From contig DBFJGL010000009.1 in assembly GCA_048394785.1 (NCBI GenBank), positions 1-19,712 on the forward strand: a stretch of 19,712 nucleotides of DNA. Reading direction: 5' to 3'. The DNA comes from DBFJGL01 sp048394785 (lineage in GTDB: Bacteria > Bacillota > Clostridia > Christensenellales > CAG-917). How positions within the stretch are numbered: position 1 is the first letter of the stretch; every line of letters begins with the position of its first letter. Below the pieces are notes generated by a model that was given only the letters and a program-made list of their open reading frames with translations, was not told the DNA's origin and searched no databases. The translations under genes were made by a program, and so were the position numbers. Of this stretch, positions 5,392-14,900 are shown piece by piece.

Positions 5392-5463
5392 GTTATGCAA
5401 ACGGGCATTGTCGTAAAAGACTTGCCCGCAACGCTTGTTTTAAGCTGAAATAAACGGCTTTAT

Positions 5464-5503
5464 GCGCGCCTTTTTGCGGTGTCGAACCGCAAAGGAGGCG
5501 CGC
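5464..5503 (+). other. Strong hairpin in the tpiA-gpmI gap
   Basis: GCGCGCC (5464-5470) pairs with GGCGCGC (5497-5503), and TTTGCGG (5473-5479) pairs with CCGCAAA (5487-5493) around a 7-nt loop, giving about 14 bp with a small internal mismatch. There is no T-run after it, so it is not a standard terminator. A Shine-Dalgarno-like AAAGGAGG (5491-5498) is buried in the 3' arm but has no start codon at a suitable distance. It could protect or process the polycistronic message. Confidence 0.6.
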
Positions 5504-5543
5504 GATTAAAGTCTGACGATTAAAGTTTAATGAGGAAAAACAA

Positions 5544-7115
5544 ATGTCTAAACAAGTTGTTTTGGTAATTATGGACGGTGTAGGCAAGTCGACTACGGGA
5601 CTTGGCGACGCCGTTACGCTTGCGAATACTCCCACTCTCGATAAACTGCTCGCAGAGTGTCCGTCGGTATACATCAAGGCGCACGGCACAGCGGTCGGTC
5701 TGCCCTCGGACGACGATATGGGCAACAGCGAAGTGGGACATAACGCGCTCGGGTGCGGTCAGGTGTACTCGCAGGGCGCGAAACTTGTCGAAGAAGCGAT
5801 TGAAAGCGGCGATATTTTCAAGTCCGCGGCTTGGTGCGAGTTGAAGGACAATTGCGTAACCAACGGTTCCGCAATGCACTTTATCGGTTTGCTTTCCGAC
5901 GGCAATGTTCACAGCAATATAAACCATCTTATCGCGCTCATCAAAGGTGCGAAAGAGGCGGGCATAAAAAAGGTTTTCGCGCACGTTCTGCTTGACGGCA
6001 GAGACGTCCCTGCGACGAGCGCGCTCACCTACGTCGATATGCTCGAAAACGCTATGGCTGAGCTCAACGACGGCGCGTTTAAGGCTGAAATCGCGTCCGG
6101 CGGCGGCAGAATGACAATCACCATGGACAGATATTTCGCAAATTGGGATATGGTGAAATCGGGCTTCTATACGCACGTTTACGGCGAGGGCAGAGGTTTT
6201 GACAGCGCAACCGCCGCAATCCAAACCTTCCGCGCGGAAAAAGAGGGCATAATAGATCAGGATTTGCCTGCGTTCGTAGTCGTAAAAGACGGAAAGCCAG
6301 TAGGCGCAATGAAGGATAACGACAGCGTCATTTTGTTCAACTTCCGCGGCGACCGCGCAATCGAGCTTTCGATGGCGTTCGACAACGAGAATTTCGACGG
6401 CTTCGACCGCAAGAATATGCCCAAGGTGCTTTACGCGGGTATGCTACAATACGACGGAGATTTGAAGCTTCCCGCGCGCTTCCTCGTCGAGCCTCCGCAA
6501 ATCAAGCACACGCTTTCCGAGTATCTGGTAGGCAAAAACGTAAATCAGTATGCGGTGTCCGAGACGCAGAAATACGGGCACGTCACATATTTCTGGAACG
6601 GCAACCGCAGTGAAAAGTTCAGCGATACGCTTGAAACTTTTGAGGAAATAGCGAGCGATAAAGTGTCGTTCGACCAACGCCCCTGGATGAAATCGGCTGA
6701 AGTCACCGACGCGGTTATCGAGGCGATAGAGAGCGGTAAATACGGTTTTATCCGCTGCAATTATCCCAACGGCGATATGGTGGGACACACGGGCAATCTC
6801 GACGCCACGATTATAGGAGTCGAAGCGGTTGACCTTGCGCTTGCGCGGTTACTGCCCGTCGTAAAAGCGGCAGGCGCGACGCTTGTTATCACCGCCGACC
6901 ACGGCAACGCCGACGAAATGCTCGAAAAAAATAAGAAGGGCGTTGTGTCGCCCCGTACTGCGCACAGCCTAAATCCCGTGCCGTTCATTATTTATAACGC
7001 GGACGACGCGCAGATTGCCGACGGCGAGTACGGACTCAGCAACGTGGCGGCTACCGTAGTCAAACTTATGGGTTACGAACCTGATTCCGTGTGGGACGCG
7101 GCAATGATTAAGTAA
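5544..7115 (+). CDS. gpmI: Cofactor-independent phosphoglycerate mutase (iPGM)
   Basis: Converts 3-phosphoglycerate to 2-phosphoglycerate through a phosphoserine intermediate, using two manganese ions. The 523-residue length fits the family. Metal ligand and catalytic motifs are present: MDGVG (Asp11), the nucleophile Ser62 in DMGNSEVGHNALG, HVLLDGRDVPATSA, FNFRGDRAIE, and the C-terminal metal site TADHGNADEM, followed by RTAHSLNPVPF. The usual MDGWG reads MDGVG here, a minor departure. AGG at 5532-5535, just upstream of the ATG at 5544, is a modest ribosome binding site. It is last in the pgk-tpiA-gpmI run and ends just before a strong terminator. An enolase gene, often next, is absent. Confidence 0.97.
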   Translation: MSKQVVLVIMDGVGKSTTGLGDAVTLANTPTLDKLLAECPSVYIKAHGTAVGLPSDDDMGNSEVGHNALGCGQVYSQGAKLVEEAIESGDIFKSAAWCELKDNCVTNGSAMHFIGLLSDGNVHSNINHLIALIKGAKEAGIKKVFAHVLLDGRDVPATSALTYVDMLENAMAELNDGAFKAEIASGGGRMTITMDRYFANWDMVKSGFYTHVYGEGRGFDSATAAIQTFRAEKEGIIDQDLPAFVVVKDGKPVGAMKDNDSVILFNFRGDRAIELSMAFDNENFDGFDRKNMPKVLYAGMLQYDGDLKLPARFLVEPPQIKHTLSEYLVGKNVNQYAVSETQKYGHVTYFWNGNRSEKFSDTLETFEEIASDKVSFDQRPWMKSAEVTDAVIEAIESGKYGFIRCNYPNGDMVGHTGNLDATIIGVEAVDLALARLLPVVKAAGATLVITADHGNADEMLEKNKKGVVSPRTAHSLNPVPFIIYNADDAQIADGEYGLSNVAATVVKLMGYEPDSVWDAAMIK

Positions 7116-7140
7116 GCTATAAATTATCGTTTTCAACTTA

Positions 7141-7171
7141 AAACAGTCTGCCGCTCGGCAGACTGTTTTTT
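7141..7171. terminator. Bidirectional intrinsic terminator between gpmI and the antiporter gene
   Basis: AAACAGTCTGCC (7141-7152) and GGCAGACTGTTT (7157-7168) form a perfect 12-bp stem with a GCTC loop, followed by TTT. The A-rich 5' flank gives T residues on the other strand, so it can also end the leftward gene that stops at 7198. Confidence 0.9.
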
Positions 7172-7197
7172 GAATATCATTGAAATTTGCGACTTGC

Positions 7198-8496
7198 TTA
7201 TTCTGCGGCAATCGCGGCGTCGTCGTCGGCGACGGGGGCAACCGTTTGGGCGTTATCCGCGGCAGTCGGTTGGTTTCCGTCGGACGGGGGAAGCACAGTG
7301 TTCTCTTTGCGATAGCTGAGTTTGAGCAGCAGGGGGGTGAGCAGGGTGGTAATGATAATGAGTATGAGCACAAACGGAGTGATTGACGGGTCCACAAGTC
7401 CGCTGTCCACGCCTTTTTGCGTACACACGAGCACTACTTCGGCTCTGACCATCATACCAAGTCCCACGCGGACGCTGTCCTTTATGCCGTAGCGGCAGAT
7501 AAACGCGCCGAGCCCGCACCCTACGAGTTTGCCTATGATGCCGACGGCAACGTACGCGAAGCCGAAGCCGACCATAGCCGCGCTGATACCGTCAAAAGAC
7601 GTATTTATGCCTATATTCGCAAAGAAAACGGGGGCGAAAATCATATAATTGCTGACCTCGACCTTTTGGTCGACGTAATCGGATTCGTCGCGAATGCCCG
7701 AAAGCAGAAGACCTGCGACGTACGCTCCCGTGATGTCCGCCACTCCGAACCATTTTTCGGCGGCGTATGCGTAGAAGAAACAGATTGCAAAGCTCAAAAT
7801 CGGGATACGTCTTGTGTGCGGGTGCTTTGACGACATCCATTTTATGAACAGGCGGAGCAGGAAGCCCACCGCAATCGCCGCGGCGAAGAAACCTATCATT
7901 TTGCCTATTACGATGCCCACCTCGCTTGCGTTTCCGCTGTCTTTAAGTCCGATGAACAGCGAGAGCAGCACAACGCCGATAATATCGTCGAGGATAGCCG
8001 CCGCAACGATTGACGTGCCCACCTTGGAGTTGAGTTTTCCGAGTTCTTTGAGGGCGGCAACCGTTATGCTGACCGAGGTCGCGGCAAGAATCGTCCCGTA
8101 AAAGAAGTTGGAAATCATCTGTTCGTTGGACATATTCGTAAAGCCGCCGTTAAACGCCGCGGCGACGATAAAACCGAGTCCGAGCGGAAACAGCACGCCC
8201 ATCGTGGTTATGACAAGTGAGGGAATGCCCGAAGTCTTGAACTGTTTTACGTCCGTTTCAATTCCGGCGGAGAACATTATCAGTATTACGCCTATTTTGG
8301 CGAGAAAGGATAAGCCCTCCTTGGTTTCCTGCGTAAAAATCGTCTGTCCGGGTATATAATTTATGAGTCCGAGCAAAATGCCCGCTACAATCATTCCCAC
8401 CACCTGAGGCAGCCCTATTTTTTTGCCTGCCAATGACAACAGCTTGGATACGAGCAGAATGAGCGCGAGCGGCAGTAAAATCTCAAAATATTGCAT
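7198..8496 (-). CDS. CPA2-family cation/proton antiporter
   Basis: A 432-residue integral membrane protein with about 12 predicted helices, of the monovalent cation:proton antiporter-2 type (KefB/NapA-like exchanger domain). Family signs are the N-terminal KKIGLPQVVGMIVAGILLG, the ATSVSITVAALKELG stretch (139-153) and the paired aspartates in ILDDIIG (Asp170-Asp171), the usual ion-binding pair of electrogenic members. It probably exchanges Na+ or K+ for protons in the plasma membrane. The C-terminus (about 40 residues) is Ala/Asp/Pro-rich and looks disordered. No TrkA-N/RCK domain is attached, unlike Kef channels. GGAGG (8505-8501) lies 4 nt from the ATG. It is convergent with gpmI and monocistronic. 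Confidence 0.92.
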   Translation of the reverse strand: MQYFEILLPLALILLVSKLLSLAGKKIGLPQVVGMIVAGILLGLINYIPGQTIFTQETKEGLSFLAKIGVILIMFSAGIETDVKQFKTSGIPSLVITTMGVLFPLGLGFIVAAAFNGGFTNMSNEQMISNFFYGTILAATSVSITVAALKELGKLNSKVGTSIVAAAILDDIIGVVLLSLFIGLKDSGNASEVGIVIGKMIGFFAAAIAVGFLLRLFIKWMSSKHPHTRRIPILSFAICFFYAYAAEKWFGVADITGAYVAGLLLSGIRDESDYVDQKVEVSNYMIFAPVFFANIGINTSFDGISAAMVGFGFAYVAVGIIGKLVGCGLGAFICRYGIKDSVRVGLGMMVRAEVVLVCTQKGVDSGLVDPSITPFVLILIIITTLLTPLLLKLSYRKENTVLPPSDGNQPTAADNAQTVAPVADDDAAIAAE

Positions 8497-8527
8497 AATT
8501 CCTCCTGAGCGGTTTATTTCCGCTATG

Positions 8528-8557
8528 TTTATAACACCGTTCCCGAAGACAAGTCAA
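8528..8557 (-). promoter_or_regulatory. Promoter of the antiporter gene
   Basis: On the minus strand TTGACT (8557-8552) and TATAAA (8533-8528) are 18 bp apart. The predicted start lies near 8521, leaving about 25 nt before the ATG with GGAGG inside. Just upstream, 8561-8570 reads ATACGCGCGC, the same 10 bases as the left part of the palindrome in the pgk promoter. Confidence 0.6.
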
Positions 8558-8747
8558 GCGATACGCGCGCAATAAATATCGACTGAATATATAGTTAAAC
8601 GGATATACCGATTATAGCATATGACAGGCGTTGTTGCGAAAGGTTTGAAAACAGGGGATTAACGGCGTTAAACCGCCGCTTTTTGCGGTTTTTTCTGTAT
8701 ATAAATAAATCTTAATAATATAAATAGGCGCGTGTGAAGCAAAAACA
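8558..8747. other. Intergenic stretch with no visible gene
   Basis: Part of the 355-bp gap between the divergent antiporter and membrane-protein genes. Apart from the terminator-like hairpin at 8670-8694 it is AT-rich with no open frame of note. A small RNA ending at that hairpin is possible, but no convincing promoter is seen for one. Confidence 0.5.
8670..8694 (+). terminator. Terminator-like hairpin without an assigned gene
   Basis: AAACCGC (8670-8676) and GCGGTTT (8685-8691) form a 7-bp stem over an 8-nt loop, and TTT follows for a run of six T in all (8689-8694). No rightward gene ends upstream of it, since the antiporter gene is leftward. It may insulate the next promoter or end a short unannotated transcript. 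Confidence 0.6.
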
Positions 8748-8776
8748 TTGACACGCTTTGCGTAAAATGGTAAAAT
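8748..8776 (+). promoter_or_regulatory. Near-consensus promoter upstream of the membrane protein gene
   Basis: TTGACA (8748-8753) and TAAAAT (8771-8776) are separated by 17 bp. Transcription would begin near 8783, about 70 nt before the ATG at 8852. A palindrome sits in the early transcribed region at 8791-8804. Confidence 0.75.
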
Positions 8777-8790
8777 TCAACCGTAAAAGT

Positions 8791-8804
8791 ACGCTATATA
8801 GCGT
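8791..8804. promoter_or_regulatory. 14-bp palindrome just downstream of the promoter
   Basis: ACGCTATATAGCGT is a perfect palindrome lying about 8-21 bp after the predicted transcription start. A position like this suits a repressor operator, or a small hairpin in the leader. No regulator gene is adjacent, so the assignment rests on symmetry and position alone. Confidence 0.45.
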
Positions 8805-8851
8805 TCTTTGAGCGCGGCGCGTCAATATATGCCGTCGCGTGCAAAAATAAT

Positions 8852-9298
8852 ATGAGTATATTGCTTAATCTTGATAAGCTTGCCGGACTGTTCGGGACGG
8901 CTATCGTATTGACGTTTATATTAGCGGCGGCGGCAATAGTCCCTCTGCTGGTTTTTCTTATTAAAAAACTGCCCGACGGCGTCAGGCATTTCATATCGGT
9001 GCTCGCGGCGGCGGCTTTTGCGGCGGCGATATTCAGAGACGTTACCGAGCAGAACTTCTATCTTTTAATTTATAAATCCGCATATACCACGCTTATAGCC
9101 GCAACGGGCTTATACGCGCTGTTTGCGGAGTTTTATATGCTTGTCACGGGCGTCAGCGCGCCGTGCATCCGCCGTCTTGCGGGTGCGGAGCGCGGCAACG
9201 GGTTCGTCGGACGCGCGAGCAGAGCCAATCTGCCCGATTTCGGCGCGGGAGGATTATCTTTCCTTTCCCGTAAATTTTCAACGGTTTTAATTCAATAA
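8852..9298 (+). CDS. Hypothetical small membrane protein
   Basis: A 148-residue protein I do not recognise. Three hydrophobic helices are visible at about residues 14-37, 46-63 and 72-100, followed by a basic, glycine-rich cytoplasmic-type tail (residues 105-148, with RRLAG, GRASRAN). No Shine-Dalgarno is apparent before the ATG, so the start is uncertain or translation weak. Support for a real gene is the coherent membrane topology and the strong promoter at 8748. It lies 79 bp upstream of the ABC transporter genes in the same direction and could be their accessory subunit or an unrelated leader gene. The last 40 residues may be read-through of poorly constrained sequence. Confidence 0.55.
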   Translation: MSILLNLDKLAGLFGTAIVLTFILAAAAIVPLLVFLIKKLPDGVRHFISVLAAAAFAAAIFRDVTEQNFYLLIYKSAYTTLIAATGLYALFAEFYMLVTGVSAPCIRRLAGAERGNGFVGRASRANLPDFGAGGLSFLSRKFSTVLIQ

Positions 9299-9307
9299 AG
9301 CGGCTTT

Positions 9308-9321
9308 GCCGTATATACGGC
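9308..9321. promoter_or_regulatory. 14-bp palindrome before the ABC operon
   Basis: GCCGTATATACGGC is a perfect palindrome in the 79-bp gap before the ABC ATPase gene. Like the palindrome at 8791 it has a TATATA centre with G/C arms. It may be an operator or a short hairpin; no convincing -35/-10 pair was seen in this gap. Confidence 0.4.
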
Positions 9322-9377
9322 TGTTGCGCGAGGGCGTACGGGTTGCCCCTATAAAAAAATAAGGAGAAGGTTTATAT

Positions 9378-10223
9378 ATGCTTAAAGTAAAAAATTTGAA
9401 AAAGGTATATCCGAAAAGCGACAGAGTGGCGGTCGACGATATTTCGTTTGAGTTGCGTCCCGGTGAAATTTTCGGGTTTTTAGGTCAGAACGGCGCAGGT
9501 AAATCCACAACCATAAAATGTCTTACGGGCATACTTCCTTTTGACAGCGGCTCCATTGAAATCTGCGGTTACGACATCGTGAAAGACCCCATCAAAGCCA
9601 AGATGAATATGGGTTACGTCCCCGATAATCACTCCGTGTACGAAAAACTCACGGGGCGCGAGTACGTCAACTACATCGCCGATATATATAAGGTTTCCAA
9701 GGCGGACAGAACGGAGCGGTTGGAGCGTTATCTCGATTTGTTCAAACTTCGCTTTGCGATAGACAAGCAAATTAAGGCTTATTCTCACGGAATGAAGCAG
9801 AAGATTTGCATCATCGCCGCGCTCATTCACGAGCCCAGCCTCTGGGTGCTCGACGAGCCGATGATGGGACTTGACCCTCAGTCTACTGCGGAGATAGTAT
9901 CCTATATGCGCGAGCACTGCGCAAAGGGCAACACGGTTTTCTTTTCGAGCCACAACCTCGACTTGGTCAAAAAACTGTGCCACAGGGTTGCGATAGTCAA
10001 CGAGGGACACCTCATAGACTGTTTCGACCTTGCCGGCAACGAGGAAAACAAGGCAAACCTCGAAGAAAGGTTCTTCAAGATTACGGGAACGTACGACAAG
10101 AGGTTGTTTGAGGACTATATCGCGCAGGAGATCGAGGATATGCGCCCCGTAATGCGCGAGGCTCAATCCGCGGACGACGCGCGCGACGTCGACTCCCCGT
10201 CCGACAGCAAAGAGGAGAACTGA
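9378..10223 (+). CDS. ABC transporter ATP-binding protein
   Basis: A 281-residue ATPase that powers the adjacent permease. Walker A is GQNGAGKST (36-44), the Q-loop falls near MGYVPDNHSVYEKLTG, the signature is YSHGMKQK (135-142) in place of canonical LSGGQ, and Walker B is LWVLDEPMMGLDPQS with Asp159/Glu160; the switch histidine is in FFSSHNLD. The YSHGMKQ signature and GLDP D-loop are typical of ABC-2-type exporters. A charged C-terminal extension (residues 260-281, Asp/Ser-rich) follows. AAGGAGAAGG at 9361-9370 precedes the ATG. It is followed after 4 nt by the permease gene, so the two are coexpressed. The substrate is not evident. Confidence 0.93.
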   Translation: MLKVKNLKKVYPKSDRVAVDDISFELRPGEIFGFLGQNGAGKSTTIKCLTGILPFDSGSIEICGYDIVKDPIKAKMNMGYVPDNHSVYEKLTGREYVNYIADIYKVSKADRTERLERYLDLFKLRFAIDKQIKAYSHGMKQKICIIAALIHEPSLWVLDEPMMGLDPQSTAEIVSYMREHCAKGNTVFFSSHNLDLVKKLCHRVAIVNEGHLIDCFDLAGNEENKANLEERFFKITGTYDKRLFEDYIAQEIEDMRPVMREAQSADDARDVDSPSDSKEEN

Positions 10224-10227
10224 CGTT

Positions 10228-11943
10228 ATGATGAAAGACATTTCCACGGCCAGCGTAAAATCGCTGTTCAGATTGGATATACGCTCCCGATTCGGAGTTA
10301 CCCATAAGAGGGGGATACGTTACAGAGTTGTGCAATACGGCAATTACGCGTTCTTTGCTTTGGTGTACGCCATATTGGTTGCGGCAATCTATTTTCTGAG
10401 CGAAACTTTCGCGGCTCAGCTCGGGTTCGAGTTTCTGGTGCTTGCGACCACGCTTACGATGTGCGTGGCGACCGTTGTCGCAACGGGCAACGTCATCAAG
10501 AACCTTTATCTGAACGGCGACAACGAAATGCTGCTGCGTTTCCCCGTCAGCGGCAAAGAAATTTATATTGCAAAATCCATATACTGCATTCTGCACAATC
10601 TGATTGTATGCGTCCTGATTATGCTGCCTTTCTACATAATGTTCGGCATAGTGGAGGAGCAGGGTGCGGGGTATTATTTTGCGGCGATCGGCGTGATACT
10701 GCTTGCGTCCTTCCTGCCGTATTTTCTCGCCAACATCATAGCGGTTCCTGCAATGCTGCTTATGAACCTGCTCAAAGACAAGTTCCTTATCGTACTCATT
10801 CTGACTGTAGGCGCGATAGTGGCGGCGTTCATTCTGTATATGGAGGCGTTGAGCAGCATACTCAACAAAATCGGCGAGTCCTCCAACAGCGATATTTTCT
10901 CGCCCGAAATGATGGAGAGTTACCGCAACTTCGCGGCAAACGCATATCCGTTCAATTTTTACGCGGAACTGCTCTACGGAAAACGCGGCGCGGGACTTAC
11001 TCCCGGGGATATGGGGCTGAGGTTCCTCTATATTCTGCTGATAACGGCGGCTGCCGGCGCAATCGCGTACTTCACGTCCACGAAAGCGTACTATAAAATC
11101 ATTCTTTACGGAATTCAGGGCGACAAGGCGTCTATGCAGAAGAAGAACGCAAAAAACACCGTTCGCTCGACTTTCGGCACGTTGCTCAACAAGGAGTTCT
11201 TCCTTATTTTCAGAAGTTTCAACTACTCCTTCCAATATCTCGCGATGGCAATCGCCGCTCCCGTAATGGTCTATTACTGCGGCGCGCTCGCAATGACGCT
11301 CGGCACAAGAAACATCGGCGCGCAGATTGTACCGGGGCTTACGCTTATGGTCATCATAATCTTCGTCACGATTATAGTTTCCTTTGCGTCCACTACGGTA
11401 TCGCGCGAGGGCAACTCCTTCTATCACACAAAGACGATGCCCGTCAGCTACACCTTCCAAATCGGAGTCAAGTTCTTCCTTTACTGGCTTGTGGCAACGG
11501 CGTCCATAATTTTATGCTGTTTGGTGGTAGGGCTGGCGTTCGGTCCCGTCGGAATGGGTGAACGAGCGCTCCTTACGTCATTGGATACCGGCTGTATTTT
11601 TGCCATATCGGAGATGTTCGTTGTTACCCTCACTTCGCTGTCGGTGTGGGCGGACATCAAGTCCCCGACGTTCAACGTGGCGGGCGACGGCGAGTTGGTA
11701 GCTCCCAATAAAAACGTCGCGCTTTCTATGTTCGTAGGCATAATAATCGCGGTATTGTTCGGATTATTCATTATGCTGCTCACCTTCCTGCCCATCGGCA
11801 TAGGTTCGTTCGAGCTCGGCGGCTTCGAGGGACGGGGGAACCTTTACGCAGTGCTTGCGGTCATCTCGCTGATTATTATGGGGTCGAGTTTAGCCGCACT
11901 GTTCGCAAGGCTGGAAAAAGCCTATATGAAGATTATTCCTTAA
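10228..11943 (+). CDS. ABC transporter permease (ABC-2-like, 571 aa)
   Basis: A large integral membrane protein with roughly 12 hydrophobic segments, the first at about residues 34-54, then at about 62-84, 115-140, 148-170, 175-203, 264-286 and six more in the second half. The length and 6+6 layout recall the putative ABC_tran_2 permease family of Firmicutes, which pairs with this kind of ATPase. That family name is from memory of the layout and not a search. GAGGAG (10212-10217) at the end of the ATPase gene serves as ribosome binding site for the ATG at 10228; a second ATG follows at once (MMKD). The stop codon merges into the next ribosome binding site (TAAAGGAGG). It probably moves an envelope-related substrate outward. 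Confidence 0.88.
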   Translation: MMKDISTASVKSLFRLDIRSRFGVTHKRGIRYRVVQYGNYAFFALVYAILVAAIYFLSETFAAQLGFEFLVLATTLTMCVATVVATGNVIKNLYLNGDNEMLLRFPVSGKEIYIAKSIYCILHNLIVCVLIMLPFYIMFGIVEEQGAGYYFAAIGVILLASFLPYFLANIIAVPAMLLMNLLKDKFLIVLILTVGAIVAAFILYMEALSSILNKIGESSNSDIFSPEMMESYRNFAANAYPFNFYAELLYGKRGAGLTPGDMGLRFLYILLITAAAGAIAYFTSTKAYYKIILYGIQGDKASMQKKNAKNTVRSTFGTLLNKEFFLIFRSFNYSFQYLAMAIAAPVMVYYCGALAMTLGTRNIGAQIVPGLTLMVIIIFVTIIVSFASTTVSREGNSFYHTKTMPVSYTFQIGVKFFLYWLVATASIILCCLVVGLAFGPVGMGERALLTSLDTGCIFAISEMFVVTLTSLSVWADIKSPTFNVAGDGELVAPNKNVALSMFVGIIIAVLFGLFIMLLTFLPIGIGSFELGGFEGRGNLYAVLAVISLIIMGSSLAALFARLEKAYMKIIP

Positions 11944-11958
11944 AGGAGGGTACCGTAT

Positions 11959-14900
11959 ATGAAAAAAGTTTTAATGGGTATTCTCGTACTTATTCCTGTG
12001 CTGATAATGGTAATCGTCGCGCTGGTGTCGCTGCTCATCGCAGTGTCCACGCACATAGGCGTAACCGATATTACGATAACGTTGAACGAAAATTACAAAG
12101 ACGGTTTTATAGACCTTACGGATGACGTATATAAACTGTTTGATAAAAACGACAGGGCAAACAGCATTTTCAACGTGTCGATAAGCCCGTCCAGAGCGAC
12201 TGACCAGACCGTAACCTGGACGATAAGCAACGTCGAACCTCTCGACGACAGTTATACGGGAGAGCTGCCTGCGGCAATGCTCGTTGCCGACAACAAAACC
12301 GATTACGTCCAGTCCAATACCACGGGCTATCTGAGAGTCAACGCATACTGCATATTTACCGTCACCGCGCGCGCCGAAACCAAGAGCGCGACGGCAACGC
12401 TCGTCGTAGGCGGATATAAGGTGCAGAAAGTGTACGTCAGCAATCCCGGCGGCGGCGATACGCTTGCAATAGGCAATTCGGTTATGCTCGAAGCGCAGCT
12501 GCAACCTATGGACAGCCTGATCGACAGCCTGGTATGGACGTCGAGCAATCCCGAAACAGTGTCGGTGGATAAAAACGGCGTCGTTACCGCGCTCGGCGAG
12601 GGCGAGGCGGTCATCACCGCGACGGCAAAAGGCAATTACGACGACGGCGAAATAACGGTAGCCGGCGAAATGACAATCAAGTCGACTAAGACCGGAAGCG
12701 TAAGTCGCTACGGCGATAAGATTTATATCTCGGCAGGTAGTTTCAATTACGTCGAATACGGAGTATCATCGCCCGAAGCAGGCGAGGGATATACAATATC
12801 CGGCAATATGATTGTGCTCGGCGCGGGCGTGCAGTCGGCGACGGTGAAAACAGCAAACGGCAACCTTACGGTAATCAAGTGCGCCGACAACGACGTTAAA
12901 ATCGTCAACGGCGAGTTCTACGGCTATGACGCGGCGACGGAAAGCGGATACGTGCTTGCCACGGGAGAACTGCCCCTTTATCTCACTGCGGATTGGCTTA
13001 TTTCGGCAGGCAAAGCAAACGCGCCCGAAGTGGAGTGGACGTCTTCCAATCCCGACGCGGCTACGGTTGACCAAAACGGCGTTGTGACGGCGGTGGGCGG
13101 CGGCGAAACCGTGATAAGCGTAAGCCTTAAAACGGGCGGCGCGGCGGACGGTTATTCGGAGCTTGCTTCCGTACTCGTCAAAGTTGCGCAGAAAGTAAGT
13201 TATATCACCACCGAGCTCAATTCCGAAAGTATGAAAAAAGGACTTGCGGAAGAAACGATATATGCAAGCAGCGTGTACGATTGGAGTGCGGTGGGCGGCA
13301 ATTTCGGCGACCACGACAATTGGAAGGATAAGAATTTCGCCCGCAAGAACAATTCGGTTGTTATAAACATCGACAGACCGCAGCAGCCCTCCGACGCGGA
13401 CGCGCTCGCGCGTTTCCTAAAAGACTATACCTTCAAGGTTGAAACGGACGGCGGACTTGCTTATTTCGAGAGCGAAAACAGCAACGTGGTTTATTTCGAT
13501 TATGAAAAAATAGCGGCGTTCGGAAAGCAGAAGGTGCAGATTACCGTTTCCGTAGAGGCAAAGTATCCCAAGTACGAAAGCAGTAAAAAATATACCAAGC
13601 GCGAAATCACGTTTACCGTGGTCAACGGCGTGTCCATTGACAGCGACATCGACGCTCCCGAAAACCTCAGAGACGTTCCGGAAGACGCCACCGAGGACGA
13701 AAAAGAGGAAATAGACGAGTATAACGAGGCAATCAAACACGAAGCCGCGGTGGAACGTTACAGACGTATAACTCACGCAAGCGCGGAAATGCAGTATATT
13801 TATTACGAAATCTGCGGCGGAACAAGGGAAGTAGTCAGCGACCATGATTATCACGAGAAGAATAAATCCGCGTTGAAATACTATTACGAAAAGAGCGAGG
13901 AGCACCCCGACGGCGACTACAAATTCTTTGCGGCAGTGCTTGACGGCGACGTGGCTTTTTCCGCGCCGAGAGATAATTCCGATTACGGCGGCGGCGAATC
14001 CATACTTCTGCGCGGCAATCTGTACGGCAACGGTTATCAAATACGCGGCGCCGATAAAGAACAAGGGCATACTTACGAATGGGACGGCACGGAACTTGTA
14101 AAAATGCTGGGCACCAATCTCACCGTAAGCAACGTCACCCTCAGCGCAAACTACAATATCGGCGATTCGCTCAACAATAAGGAAGAAGAAGGCATAGAGC
14201 AGGCAAGCGGTTTTAAGGGCGAGTCTTTGGACTTTATGTATGCGGAAAGAAGCGAATCTTACGTCAGAGCGGAAAACTCCGTTGTGGAATACTGCGTGCT
14301 CGAAAATGCGAAAACACTGCTTAACAACGACAACAGCGATATTTACATTAACGGCAGTATTTTCCGCAACAGCTCGGGCGCTGCGATATACAGCTGTATT
14401 CGCGCCGACGAGATGGATCTGAACGGCGACGGAGAAAAGGAACTCTGTTTCAGATATAACAATATCCATTTCAACAACTCGGTTATGTCGAATATGCTCG
14501 GCACGGCAGGCTCTTTCGAGTACAGACATTTCGGCGTATATTACGACGAAAAGAAAAAAGCTATAACGAGAGAGAATTGGGAGCAAGAAATTCTTCCGCG
14601 TTTGCAAAGCGAGGGTATGACGGGTTCGCTTACCGTAACGGGCTTCCTTGACATCTACAATTGGCAGGATACCAGAAACGTAGGCGCAATCTTCGACGGC
14701 ATCGGATCGTCGATAGAGGACTTCCTTGAGGAACTTATAAAGTCAGCTGCGGCAACGGCGATAAGCAAAGAAGAAAGATTTGCGCCTTACAGAATACAGA
14801 GCGACGAAAATAACTTCTTTGTGCATATGGGCTTTGTAATCAGCGGCATTTCCGAGTTCCCGTCATATGAGCCCACTTATCTCGTCGTCAACGAGGGTGA

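Noticed and set aside
4501..5400. 299-codon minus-strand frame opposite tpiA
   Set aside because: Shadow frame; no ribosome binding site or recognisable domain.
10081..11460. 459-codon minus-strand frame opposite the permease
   Set aside because: Its composition is that of an antisense shadow (Arg/His/Gln-rich) and it covers a clear membrane protein gene.
13417..14607. 396-codon minus-strand frame opposite the Big2 gene
   Set aside because: Apparent hydrophobicity comes from the reverse complement of Asp/Asn/Glu-rich codons; no start signal.
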